Shown: one piece after another, positions 14,517 through 21,265 of the stretch
How positions within the stretch are numbered: the first letter of the stretch is position 1
How the letters are laid out: each line of letters opens with the position of its first letter
NCBI GenBank assembly: GCA_937901105.1
Contig: CALCHD010000118.1
Span: 1-21,265 of the forward strand
Length of the DNA: 21,265 nt
Source: an uncultured Bacteroidales bacterium
GTDB taxonomy: Bacteria > Bacteroidota > Bacteroidia > Bacteroidales > UBA932
Direction: 5' to 3'
The notes under the pieces: generated by a model
The model's database searches: none
What the model was told of the DNA's origin: nothing
Seen by the model: only the letters and a program-made list of their open reading frames with translations
Position numbers and translations under genes: made by a program

Positions 14517-16442
14517 TCAAAAGTTATTAAAAATTCCATATTTCTTTATCAGAGCGCTTATCTCGGGATCCAGATTTCCCCTGTGACGCATTCCTTGATC
14601 CTGCTCAACAGAGTTGAGGTAATGCTCCACCGCCTTCTTCTCATCGCCCTGACGGCCATATACAACTGCCAGCATATAATCCCTTCTGGCATCTCTTGGA
14701 AGCTGCCGCAGAATCTCCAACGCAGAATTGTCATACCCCATGCACATATAGGCTACTGCCGAGTTATAGCATCCGTACGGACGGAGCAGCGTTACGGCAA
14801 GCTTATAGTCCCTGTTCTTAAGAGCCTCAACACCGCGCATGTACACTGTATCCAGTTCTGTAGTGTGGACAGTATCCTTAATCATCCCTTTTCTGTGCAG
14901 CTTGAAGCTGAATTTCACCCTCCTGAGCTTTGGGTAAAGTTCATTACGGATATAACCGGCATACTCACCTTGCAGCAGTACCCTCTCCCTTGCATCAGGG
15001 TCATCCACACCACTGCATCTGGCAACAAGGGCACTATCCTTCAAAACTGTATCAGCAGCAATCAGCCCGTAAAGGCCCTCCCAGTCTTCCGAGAGCCCTG
15101 TCACCCTTACAAACCCATTATCCTTACTGCCGCTGCCAGGCACTTCACTGTCATCACCATCTGAAGCTTCAACATCATCATATCCAGAAGCACCGTCTCC
15201 CCCTGCCTCCTTTATCTCCCACACACTCCCGGCAACGGAATCCCTGAAATAGTCCATGCATTCCAGAAGATAAACCTTAATTTCCTCTCCTCTTCTTCTC
15301 GACAATTTCTCATTCAACACAAAGCTTCCCTCCGGAGAACATGCTGCTGCAACCAATATAGAGTCCATAACAAAATCTTCATTTTCAACAATCTCCACCA
15401 GATTGCGCTTCATATTGCAGAGTACTGCCGCATTGTCTCCCAACCCAGGATCAATCTTCCATGCCCCTTTGGCAAATTCTATATTATAAGCTGCATCAAA
15501 ATGCATATCCCTGTATACCACCTTTTTCAGGTACCTTTCAGTATCATCGGCCAAGGTGGAGATAGAGCTGATATAAAAAGTAAGTGGTTCAGCAGCCTTC
15601 AATGAGCACAGTTTCCGACCGTTTGTATGAACACTCCCTTCCAGTACCATATCAACCCTCCGGAGCCCAGCCCTGGCAGCGATAGTCTGCACATAGAAAT
15701 AGCGTATCACACCATTGCCGGCATTCACCACCGAATCCAGCCTTACTCCCCCTTCAGGGAACGGATCCACCACAAACCTCTCATATATCTCACCTTTTGC
15801 CGCCCCCTTATTGCGGTTCATGCTCTCCAGCAGCACTTTCCGGTAATGCTTGCCGGCCCCCGATGCATGGCCGTTTCTGGCAATGAAATTCTTCATCTGC
15901 CTGTCTCTGGCATACAAGGCTTTGGCAACACTGTCGGGAATAATCCGGCTCAAATAGTTGCCGTACATCCTGTATTCCCAGTTCTGTACCTTCCGGAACC
16001 GCTCACCTGTTATATGGATCTCATCCCCTTTAAGGGTATCTCCCAGAAATGCATACTTCGGATAGAGCCTAACCTGCCACATCCTATGCTGCAGCTCCTG
16101 CGGCACAGCAAGCTCAAACACAAGATCCACCATGCCGTTCCTTTCCGCCACATGGCTGAACCTGGCCTGCACCACAATCTCATTCAAATGCTCTTGCGCC
16201 ACCATCTCTCCAGTCTCCTCATCCTTTACAGCATTCATGATAATGCGGTTTCCCTTCAGGTCCTCCACCTCCACAACCTCTGCCACCTGCGGTGCATCTT
16301 CAGCAATATCATCCCTCACATCATCCAGACTCCCGACAGCAACATCAACTGCCGCACCTCCTTCCTTAACAAGGGCCAGCTTCCGGCCCCCGGCACAGGA
16401 TGCCGCCACAAGCAGCACCCAAAGCCAAAGAAACTTCCTCAT
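14517..16442 (-). CDS. Fimbrial-operon lipoprotein with OmpA-like and TPR-like segments
   Basis: A 641-residue protein with signal peptide and lipobox (LVAASC, Cys16). The middle is beta-rich and unassigned (for example AVPQELQHRMWQVRLYPKYA). At 363-392 ILVAAACSPEGSFVLNEKLS followed by RRRGEEI resembles the OmpA C-terminal peptidoglycan-binding motif (N-x-x-LS-x-x-R). An acidic, Gly/Ser-rich insert at about 414-440 interrupts this domain. Residues about 545-625 look like TPR repeats (KNRDYKLAVTLLRPYG; GDEKKAVEHYLNSVEQ). It lies between the DUF3575 and fimbrillin genes, so it may link fimbriae to peptidoglycan or aid assembly. A large OmpA-like protein next to DUF3575 is common in such Bacteroidales clusters, but I cannot name the domain family. 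The overall placement is firm; the function is inferred. Confidence 0.75.
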   Translation of the reverse strand: MRKFLWLWVLLVAASCAGGRKLALVKEGGAAVDVAVGSLDDVRDDIAEDAPQVAEVVEVEDLKGNRIIMNAVKDEETGEMVAQEHLNEIVVQARFSHVAERNGMVDLVFELAVPQELQHRMWQVRLYPKYAFLGDTLKGDEIHITGERFRKVQNWEYRMYGNYLSRIIPDSVAKALYARDRQMKNFIARNGHASGAGKHYRKVLLESMNRNKGAAKGEIYERFVVDPFPEGGVRLDSVVNAGNGVIRYFYVQTIAARAGLRRVDMVLEGSVHTNGRKLCSLKAAEPLTFYISSISTLADDTERYLKKVVYRDMHFDAAYNIEFAKGAWKIDPGLGDNAAVLCNMKRNLVEIVENEDFVMDSILVAAACSPEGSFVLNEKLSRRRGEEIKVYLLECMDYFRDSVAGSVWEIKEAGGDGASGYDDVEASDGDDSEVPGSGSKDNGFVRVTGLSEDWEGLYGLIAADTVLKDSALVARCSGVDDPDARERVLLQGEYAGYIRNELYPKLRRVKFSFKLHRKGMIKDTVHTTELDTVYMRGVEALKNRDYKLAVTLLRPYGCYNSAVAYMCMGYDNSALEILRQLPRDARRDYMLAVVYGRQGDEKKAVEHYLNSVEQDQGMRHRGNLDPEISALIKKYGIFNNF

Positions 16443-16464
16443 ACTTATCCTCCCGCATATATTG

Positions 16465-17019
16465 TTATAATATTCTCGACAGCTGTATCATCAGAGCCCC
16501 AGGCACCACATAAAAACGGTTCCCATTCTTCTCAACCTTGCCGCATCTTGGGCATGCATACATTGTATAATTGGCAAATCCACCCTGCACTCCAAATCCA
16601 AAATCCAGATTCCACCTTTTATTAAGCATAAGTGCATATCCTCCTCCAACAGACAATCCGTATGAATCACCCTCATAGGCATATTCATCAATTATTCCAC
16701 CGGTATTGTAAATGCTGTACACTATATTGGAATTAATGAACCATCCGCTGTTTGAATACCAGAACCAGTACTTTGATCCAACAGCACAGGATGCAACCCT
16801 ATTCTGCTTCTGTCCGTTGATGTGGAACGTAAACGGGTTGTATCTTCCTTTAATATAGAAACTCCATTGGGGAGAAGGGCTTAAACCAAACTCCGCATTG
16901 ATTGTTCCAAAATTGGCATAATCCAGAAGGTTTGTTGCCAGGTGCATATTCTGGGCACGGACAGCTGAAGCATTTGCAAGCGCCAGCAAAAAAACAGATA
17001 TGACAAGCAGTTTCCGCAT
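16465..17019 (-). CDS. DUF3575 family outer-membrane protein
   Basis: The chosen start is the ATG at 17019, giving MRKLLVISVFLLALANASA as a clean signal peptide ending near VRAQ. A longer in-frame start at 17097 would put 26 odd residues before it and would lie upstream of the candidate promoter. The mature part is about 160 residues: NMHLATNLLDYANFGTINAE, then FYIKGRYNPFTF, KYWFWYSNSGWF and YGLSVGGGYALMLNKRWNL, a beta-barrel-like layout that matches DUF3575. The family is often the first gene of Bacteroidales fimbrial operons; its molecular role is unknown. It begins the operon and ends 22 bases before the OmpA-like lipoprotein gene. Confidence 0.82.
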   Translation of the reverse strand: MRKLLVISVFLLALANASAVRAQNMHLATNLLDYANFGTINAEFGLSPSPQWSFYIKGRYNPFTFHINGQKQNRVASCAVGSKYWFWYSNSGWFINSNIVYSIYNTGGIIDEYAYEGDSYGLSVGGGYALMLNKRWNLDFGFGVQGGFANYTMYACPRCGKVEKNGNRFYVVPGALMIQLSRIL

Positions 17020-17033
17020 GATTTTTTGTTTGC

Positions 17034-17068
17034 GAAAATATATCCGCACAGCTGCAGAGGATGCCAAA
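17034..17068 (-). promoter_or_regulatory. Candidate promoter of the fimbrial operon
   Basis: On the minus strand TTTG (17065-17068) and TATATTTTC (17034-17042) are 22 bases apart, near but not exactly the Bacteroidetes spacing, and the -7 box ends TTTTC rather than TTTG. It lies 14 bases upstream of the chosen DUF3575 start and would make a very short leader. Confidence 0.35.
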
Positions 17069-17173
17069 AAGAGAAAAATCTGCCCGCCATGGAGCAAGAT
17101 TTTTATGATTTTGTTTTTTGTTGCTCTTTTTTAAAAAAAGCAAAATGAATATAAACGTTTAAATTTATCTGAA

Positions 17174-17692
17174 ATGGAAAAAAAACATTGGTGGAGCCCT
17201 CTGATTCTTGGAATCATACTCCTCGCACTAGGAATTGTTGTACTGCTGTTCCCCGGAGCAAGCTACATTACAATGTCCATGCTGTTTGGAATTGTAATAG
17301 CACTATCGGGAATAATGTACATTGGTATGGGATTTCAAAGGAAACTTAAAGGACGCGGCTGGCTTATTGCCGGCGGTATCATAGAACTTGCCCTGGGCAT
17401 ATTCCTTTCATTCTCACCTGCAGTATCTGCTCTTGCACTCCCTTTAGTATTGGGATTCTGGCTCCTTTTCAAGGGATTGTCACTATTGGGAATCATCTTC
17501 TCCGTAGGAACCAAAGAATTTCCCGGCTGGGGCCTTACCCTTTTCTCTGCAGCCATGCTCATCCTCTGCGGAATGATCATACTTCTGCAGCCCTTGCTTT
17601 ACGGAGCTGAAGCTGTAATCCTCTGGACCGGAGTATCGCTCATCATTGGCGGCTTCACCTACATGAACTACGGGTTCAAACTTAAAAACTGA
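17174..17692 (+). CDS. HdeD-family (DUF308) membrane protein
   Basis: A 172-residue integral membrane protein with six predicted TM helices in three similar hairpins: ILGIILLALGIVVLLFPG, then GGIIELALGIFLSFSPA, then FSAAMLILCGMIILLQP. The repeated G-x-x-x-L-G-x-x-x-x-x-x-P rhythm is the mark of HdeD/DUF308. HdeD was named in Escherichia coli from the acid-resistance region, but for most members the role is unknown, probably in stress response at the inner membrane. It stands alone on the plus strand, divergent from the fimbrial operon and closed by a bidirectional terminator. Nothing looks truncated or unusual. Confidence 0.9.
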   Translation: MEKKHWWSPLILGIILLALGIVVLLFPGASYITMSMLFGIVIALSGIMYIGMGFQRKLKGRGWLIAGGIIELALGIFLSFSPAVSALALPLVLGFWLLFKGLSLLGIIFSVGTKEFPGWGLTLFSAAMLILCGMIILLQPLLYGAEAVILWTGVSLIIGGFTYMNYGFKLKN

Positions 17693-17734
17693 ATCGCGTC
17701 GCAATTTTATACAACAAACTCATAATCAAACAAT

Positions 17735-17777
17735 TAAAAATAAGAGGTATGACAAATCTGCCATACCTCTATTTTTA
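17735..17777. terminator. Bidirectional intrinsic terminator
   Basis: AGAGGTATG (17743-17751) pairs with CATACCTCT (17762-17770) around a ten-base loop. An A run precedes the stem and ATTTTTATT follows, so U tracts exist for both strands. It sits between the convergent HdeD and porin genes and serves both. Confidence 0.85.
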
Positions 17778-17819
17778 TTATACTGATACTCAGTAAATTG
17801 TACAAAAATGTAACGCGAA

Positions 17820-19061
17820 CTAAAAATTAACTCTCAACGAAGCCTGCAGTCTGTTGTTGTGGTGCATCTGGTCATTCCTGTCCTTTCTGCTGCCCCACAA
17901 GTACTCTACTCCTGTTGTAAGGACCGGTGAGACCTTGTAGATAAGGTTGCAAACAAAATAGGCAGCTTCCTTGTAGGTTTCTCCTGCCATATCCTCATAG
18001 CCGTCCGGCATGAAGCATTTCACTTCACTGAAGGTTGCTGAAGTTGACAACACGTCTGATATCTGATACTGGAGACCCAAATATGAACCTACCACCTCAA
18101 CAGGCCTCATTCTTCCCGACGAACCGTCTACAGGAACCAGGTCAAGACCAAGCCCCTGAAGATCCTGTACATATGAACCTATTCCTGTACCGAATACCGA
18201 CTGGCTGTAAAGGGTCAGCCTCTTGCTCAATGGGCCCACACTGCTCAATTTTACAGCAATACCAGCCTGTGAAGATGTTGTGCCGGATGTCATATTGTAG
18301 TATTGCATATCCCTGAAAAGTCCGGAAAGCCTTATCCAGCCCTTGCCCTCCTTCCAGCTGTACTGCAAATAGAGCGGAATATCAGGCATCCTCTGGTTCA
18401 CGGCCATGTTTCTGGACCCATATGTTGCATTTACAGAAGGCATTTCAAGTCCCGCTCCAATTTTCCAGTGCTTCCCCAGCTTCTTCTGCCAATCAAGAAC
18501 CGTATTGAAGAGGAATGTCATAGCATTTGGCCCTTGCTGGTCAATGGTCTGCGCTGCAGCCTGGCCGTCTGTAAACAAGCTGGTTGTATATCCCACTACA
18601 AAGTTCCTGTATGTAAGATAGGCTGCCTTCAATGAGAATCCGTAATCCCCAAGCCCCTGGGCAAAACCAAAGTCAACATATGCACCCACCTTGTTCTCTG
18701 TATGCGGCAAAGCAACAAAGTTGAAGAACATGTTGGATGATGCTGCGCTCATCTGGAACAATGATCCGTTTCCAGGAGTATCACCCATTGGAATGGCATT
18801 GGTAATAAAATAGATAGGGCTCTCTATAGGGTTACCCCAGTCGAAAGACATAGACCCTCTGATGTATCCTCCCATACCAAGATAGAATTCCCTCTGGTTT
18901 CCAATAACCGAGAATCTTGGCATGCCTGGTGCATTGAAGTATTTTGGAGCATTCTCCTCCAATACTTTAAGCACTATTGTATCTTTTTCCTGCCCATATG
19001 CCTTTAGGACAGAAAAGGTGGCCGCCAATGCGCAGGCCACCATTATTCCTGAAAGTTTCAT
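17820..19061 (-). CDS. Outer-membrane porin-like beta-barrel (DcaP-like)
   Basis: A 413-residue precursor with a signal peptide (MKLSGIMVACALAATFSVLK to AYGQ, about 24 residues). The mature part is a large beta-barrel made of alternating strands such as REFYLGMGGYIRGSMSFDWG, KVGAYVDFGFAQG and NFVVGYTTSLFTDGQAA, and ends in an outward strand with a terminal Phe (QASLRVNF), the BAM recognition signal. The early GYIRGSMSFDW and later TSLFTDGQAAAQT resemble DcaP/OprP-like porins, so it likely takes up small anionic molecules. It follows the OmpA gene by 5 bases, so the two form an operon. The porin fold is firm; the substrate is unknown. Confidence 0.8.
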   Translation of the reverse strand: MKLSGIMVACALAATFSVLKAYGQEKDTIVLKVLEENAPKYFNAPGMPRFSVIGNQREFYLGMGGYIRGSMSFDWGNPIESPIYFITNAIPMGDTPGNGSLFQMSAASSNMFFNFVALPHTENKVGAYVDFGFAQGLGDYGFSLKAAYLTYRNFVVGYTTSLFTDGQAAAQTIDQQGPNAMTFLFNTVLDWQKKLGKHWKIGAGLEMPSVNATYGSRNMAVNQRMPDIPLYLQYSWKEGKGWIRLSGLFRDMQYYNMTSGTTSSQAGIAVKLSSVGPLSKRLTLYSQSVFGTGIGSYVQDLQGLGLDLVPVDGSSGRMRPVEVVGSYLGLQYQISDVLSTSATFSEVKCFMPDGYEDMAGETYKEAAYFVCNLIYKVSPVLTTGVEYLWGSRKDRNDQMHHNNRLQASLRVNF

Positions 19062-19066
19062 GATAT

Positions 19067-20251
19067 TTAGTCATTATCTTCAATTATAGCCACTCTATTG
19101 AGCTGAGGCTCTCCAAACTTCTGCTGTGTTGCACCTACAGCATCAATCTTCAGCTGATCCGGTTTCACACCATACTTCTGTACTAGGGTATTGAACACAA
19201 CCTCACCGCGTTTCTGGCTCAACTTCTTGTTGAACTCTGCTGAACCTGTCTGTTTGTCTGCAGAAGCAAAGATCATGAATCTCTTGTCGGGATACTGCTT
19301 GATGATCTCCGCCATATAGCCCAAGTTGATGATTGATTTCTCTGTAAGCTTGGCTTTGCCAATCTCAAAGAAGATTGCAAGTTTTGGAAGGACAGGGATT
19401 GTTGCCTCAACACTCTCCGCCTCTGTTATTTCAGCCTCCTGCTTCTTGATTTCCTGCTCAAGTGCCGCTCTTTTGGCATCAGCTTGAACCAGCATCTGCT
19501 CAAGTGCTGCAATCTGCTCTACATATTTTGTATTGTCCTCTATTACAATAAGGTCTGAAGCACGCTGGAATCCCACATTGTCAAACTTGTAGGTAACACC
19601 TGCAGTTACGGTTCCCAACACATTAAGGCCGTTGCTGCCGCTTGTATATGCAAACCTCTGATTTACAAACATCGCCCTCATGTCTATGCTGATATCAATA
19701 GCATCACTGATTCTGATATTGTGCAACAGACCTGCATTTGCAGCAAGTTCATCCTTTGATGTGCCGTGACCTGAAGAATGTGCAAGGCCAAAACCAACAT
19801 AAGGGACAAAACTCCAGAATCTGTACGGATTCTCCCCGCCAAATTCATTTGAGGCATTCCACAACAAATCTGCATGAAGGTTCATTGTATTGAATTTCTC
19901 TTTATAGTAGCCTTCGGTATCAGGAGTACCTTGCGAATAAGGCAACTGCCCGCTTGTCCAGCCTTTAGCCTTTAATCCTGAATACTGCATGCGCATACCA
20001 ACAGACGGGGTGATCCACTTGCCTACAGAGATATCCAAAGCCGGTGCAATTCTGTCAGAGAAATCGCCGTGGGTATCACTCTCTCCAAAATAGACATTGA
20101 TACCTCCTCCTGCAGTTACAAACCAGTTATCCCAAAAACCTCCGGTAATGTAAGGGCCCTTGCTGTTCTGAATCTGTATAACTGTCTCATCCTGTGCAAA
20201 AGATGGCAAACTCAATACAGAAACCATTAAAATCACAAATAACTTTTTCAT
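19067..20251 (-). CDS. OmpA-family outer-membrane protein
   Basis: A 394-residue precursor with a 20-residue signal peptide (MKKLFVILMVSVLSLPSFAQ). Residues about 35-225 form an eight-strand beta-barrel of the Bacteroidales type (ITGGFWDNWFVTAGGG; FWSFVPYVGFGLAHS). A coiled-coil linker (about 240-280, EQIAALEQMLVQADAKRAAL) leads to an OmpA C-terminal domain (about 285-390) with AIFFEIGKAKLT, FASADKQTG and NKKLSQKRGEVV, the peptidoglycan-binding face. It anchors the outer membrane to the cell wall and is usually abundant. It is the first gene of a two-gene unit with the porin. The leader is 155 bases and holds a small hairpin. Confidence 0.92.
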   Translation of the reverse strand: MKKLFVILMVSVLSLPSFAQDETVIQIQNSKGPYITGGFWDNWFVTAGGGINVYFGESDTHGDFSDRIAPALDISVGKWITPSVGMRMQYSGLKAKGWTSGQLPYSQGTPDTEGYYKEKFNTMNLHADLLWNASNEFGGENPYRFWSFVPYVGFGLAHSSGHGTSKDELAANAGLLHNIRISDAIDISIDMRAMFVNQRFAYTSGSNGLNVLGTVTAGVTYKFDNVGFQRASDLIVIEDNTKYVEQIAALEQMLVQADAKRAALEQEIKKQEAEITEAESVEATIPVLPKLAIFFEIGKAKLTEKSIINLGYMAEIIKQYPDKRFMIFASADKQTGSAEFNKKLSQKRGEVVFNTLVQKYGVKPDQLKIDAVGATQQKFGEPQLNRVAIIEDND

Positions 20252-20324
20252 AATAACGAGTTTTAAATTAATCCTAAACTGCCATACTCAACACAGATAG
20301 ATTGAAATTGTTCTCGCATAAATG

Positions 20325-20346
20325 AAAAATCCCCCATTTTAGGGGC
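20325..20346 (-). other. Hairpin with U run in the ompA/DUF4251 divergent gap
   Basis: On the minus strand CCCC, TAAAAT, GGGG (20332-20345) is followed by GATTTTTC. The 4-bp all-GC stem and U run look like a small terminator or attenuator about 75-95 bases before the OmpA start. I see no clear TAnnTTTG promoter in this 155-base gap, so I cannot tell whether the hairpin lies inside the leader or upstream of transcription. Confidence 0.35.
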
Positions 20347-20406
20347 AGTAAGAACTTTATCCCGACATTCTTTGTTTACAGGGAAATTGTTTAAATAACC
20401 TGAAAA

Positions 20407-21000
20407 ATGAGAAAGATTTTAATGCTATCAATTGCCCTACTTACCTTACTTGGCACCGCAAACTACACTTACGCACAGGAATTTGGAGATGAATCCACAA
20501 TGACAAAGCAGCAGGCCAGAAGGGCAGCCCGCGCCGCACACAGAAAAGCGGTTGCAGCACAGCAGCTTAAAGATTTCCACGCTGCAATAGAGTGTATACA
20601 GAAGGGTTCCTTTGTAATTGAAGTAGACCAGCTTCTATTCCCTCAAGGATTGACAAAATTTGTATCAAGCTACACAAACTTTGTATCAATGAACCAGGAT
20701 GAAGCAGTAATACAGATTGCTACCAGCTACTTCAACCCGGGACCTAACGGATTGGGAGGAATTACAGTCAAAGGCAAGGTATCAGATGTCTCAATGACAA
20801 CCGACAAAAAAGGTTTTGTATACTACAACTTCTCGGTACAGGGCATGCTGGTATCAGCAACTGTAAACATACAGCTGCTGGGTGACGGTAACAGGGCTAC
20901 TGTTACAGTATACCCTAATTTCAACAACAATAACCTTACTATGACAGGTGTTGTAGTTCCTTACGGTGCATCAGATGTGTTTCAAGGCCAGACATTCTAG
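20407..21000 (+). CDS. DUF4251 family exported protein
   Basis: A 197-residue precursor with a signal peptide ending TYAQ at residue 24. A charged helix rich in Ala and Arg follows (TKQQARRAARAAHRKAVAA), then a beta-rich domain: GSFVIEVDQLLFPQG, SSYTNFVSMNQDEAVIQIAT, GLGGITVKGKVSDVSM and GFVYYNFSVQG. This layout matches DUF4251, a Bacteroidetes family of periplasmic or lipid-free exported proteins of unknown role. It is divergent from ompA, and its stop overlaps the stop of the convergent gene within a CTAG palindrome, so there is no room for a separate terminator. No truncation is seen. Confidence 0.85.
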   Translation: MRKILMLSIALLTLLGTANYTYAQEFGDESTMTKQQARRAARAAHRKAVAAQQLKDFHAAIECIQKGSFVIEVDQLLFPQGLTKFVSSYTNFVSMNQDEAVIQIATSYFNPGPNGLGGITVKGKVSDVSMTTDKKGFVYYNFSVQGMLVSATVNIQLLGDGNRATVTVYPNFNNNNLTMTGVVVPYGASDVFQGQTF

Positions 21001-21265
21001 ATGGATATGACCTCATCTGCTGAAAGGTACCACAAATACCCTTTCACATTAGTATAACCCATTCTTGTGAGCAGATCCATATATCTGCTCACTTGTCTTT
21101 TATACTGCCCCATCTGCGCCGTATCCTCATACAGCCGTGCCCATGCGTGGATCATCGATGCGCAGCGCACAGCAATCGCCTCGCTCTGCGTCATCTCGTC
21201 GGGAATTGTCCGCTCAATCAGCCCCGTCACCGGCGCGCGCCACGCATTGGGCAGCAGCAGAAACG
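20997..21265 (-). CDS. C-terminal part of a protein resembling the end of UvrD/AddA-type helicase-nucleases (runs off window)
   Basis: The frame is open from the window edge to a TAG at 20997-20999; the GTG at 21228-21230 is only an internal codon. The last 40 residues, QYKRQVSRYMDLLTRMGYTN followed by VKGYLWYLSADEV, resemble the C-terminus of UvrD/AddA (RecB-like) helicase-nucleases, where a QVxxYMxLL helix precedes a GYLWYL strand. The VDYK nuclease motif expected just before this helix is not visible in the 50 residues that precede it, so the domain may be degenerate or the likeness may be partial. The segment is much more GC-rich toward the window end. It is convergent with the DUF4251 gene. 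Confidence 0.5.
   Translation of the reverse strand, partial: FLLLPNAWRAPVTGLIERTIPDEMTQSEAIAVRCASMIHAWARLYEDTAQMGQYKRQVSRYMDLLTRMGYTNVKGYLWYLSADEVISI

Noticed and set aside
14460..15164. A 234-codon plus-strand open frame across the fimbrillin and lipoprotein junction
   Set aside because: It crosses a coupled gene junction (TGA-T-ATG) of two well-supported minus-strand genes and shows no protein-like motif.
15627..16625. A 332-codon open frame on the plus strand opposite the OmpA-like lipoprotein gene
   Set aside because: It is rich in His, Pro and Leu, has no domain signature, and lies antisense to a gene with a lipobox, an OmpA-like motif and proper operon spacing.
17123..17141. T-run/A-run hairpin (TTGC...GCAA) ahead of the HdeD gene as a terminator
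   Set aside because: The stem is almost all A-T, has no separate U tail, and lies between divergent genes where no transcript needs ending.
1..21265. CRISPR arrays, insertion sequences and rRNA genes
   Set aside because: No regularly spaced repeats, transposase-like frames, terminal inverted repeats or rRNA-like stretches were seen.

Overview
The window looks like a chromosomal segment of a Bacteroidales bacterium. The evidence is a Bacteroidetes-type promoter (TTTG, 19 bases, TAnnTTTG) ahead of a tRNA-Lys, a fimbrillin/Mfa2-type fimbrial operon, a DUF3575 protein, a DUF4251 protein, a C-terminal OmpA-family protein, and weak or absent Shine-Dalgarno sequences on most genes. The genus cannot be fixed from the sequence alone.

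Region A (about 127-11261, all on the minus strand, visibly AT-rich) is an accessory island built around TIR domains and nucleotide signalling. Reading from its 5' side it holds: a 963-residue TIR-TM-WD40 protein; an intrinsic terminator; a 3' relic of a formylglycine-generating-enzyme-like (FGE/SUMF1) gene; a DUF4062/TIR-like plus TPR protein; then a tight seven-gene unit. That unit encodes TIR-DUF2628 membrane protein, ECF sigma factor, anti-sigma-like/C39-like/RyR protein, a CASTOR/POLLUX-like two-TM channel with two Rossmann (RCK) domains and a C-terminal RyR domain, a small zinc ribbon, a PrsW-type intramembrane protease, and a TIR-TM protein whose C-terminal half I read as a STING domain. 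Junctions within the unit are overlaps or gaps of 4-25 bases. A divergent ADP-ribosylglycohydrolase (11388-12404) flanks the island.

My main hypothesis (inference) is that this is an undescribed NAD-derived signalling or defence system. TIR enzymes would make an ADP-ribose-type signal, two RyR domains would sense it (one gating an ion channel, one on a sigma-factor partner), PrsW would release a membrane-held regulator, and the ADP-ribosylglycohydrolase could reverse ADP-ribose marks. The STING domain is fused to TIR through a single TM helix and no cyclic-dinucleotide synthase is visible in the window, which is unusual.

Region B (12405-12612) is a tRNA-Lys(UUU) with its promoter and a strong terminator. 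Region C (12613-17019, minus strand, higher GC) is a four-gene fimbrial operon: DUF3575 protein, OmpA-like/TPR lipoprotein, fimbrillin, Mfa2/FimB anchor. Region D (17174-21265) holds ordinary envelope genes: an HdeD/DUF308 membrane protein (+), a bidirectional terminator, a porin and an OmpA protein as a minus-strand pair, a DUF4251 exported protein (+), and the 3' end of a gene whose C-terminus resembles UvrD/AddA-type nuclease-helicases. The first 81 bases carry the start of another minus-strand gene with an unusually perfect Shine-Dalgarno.
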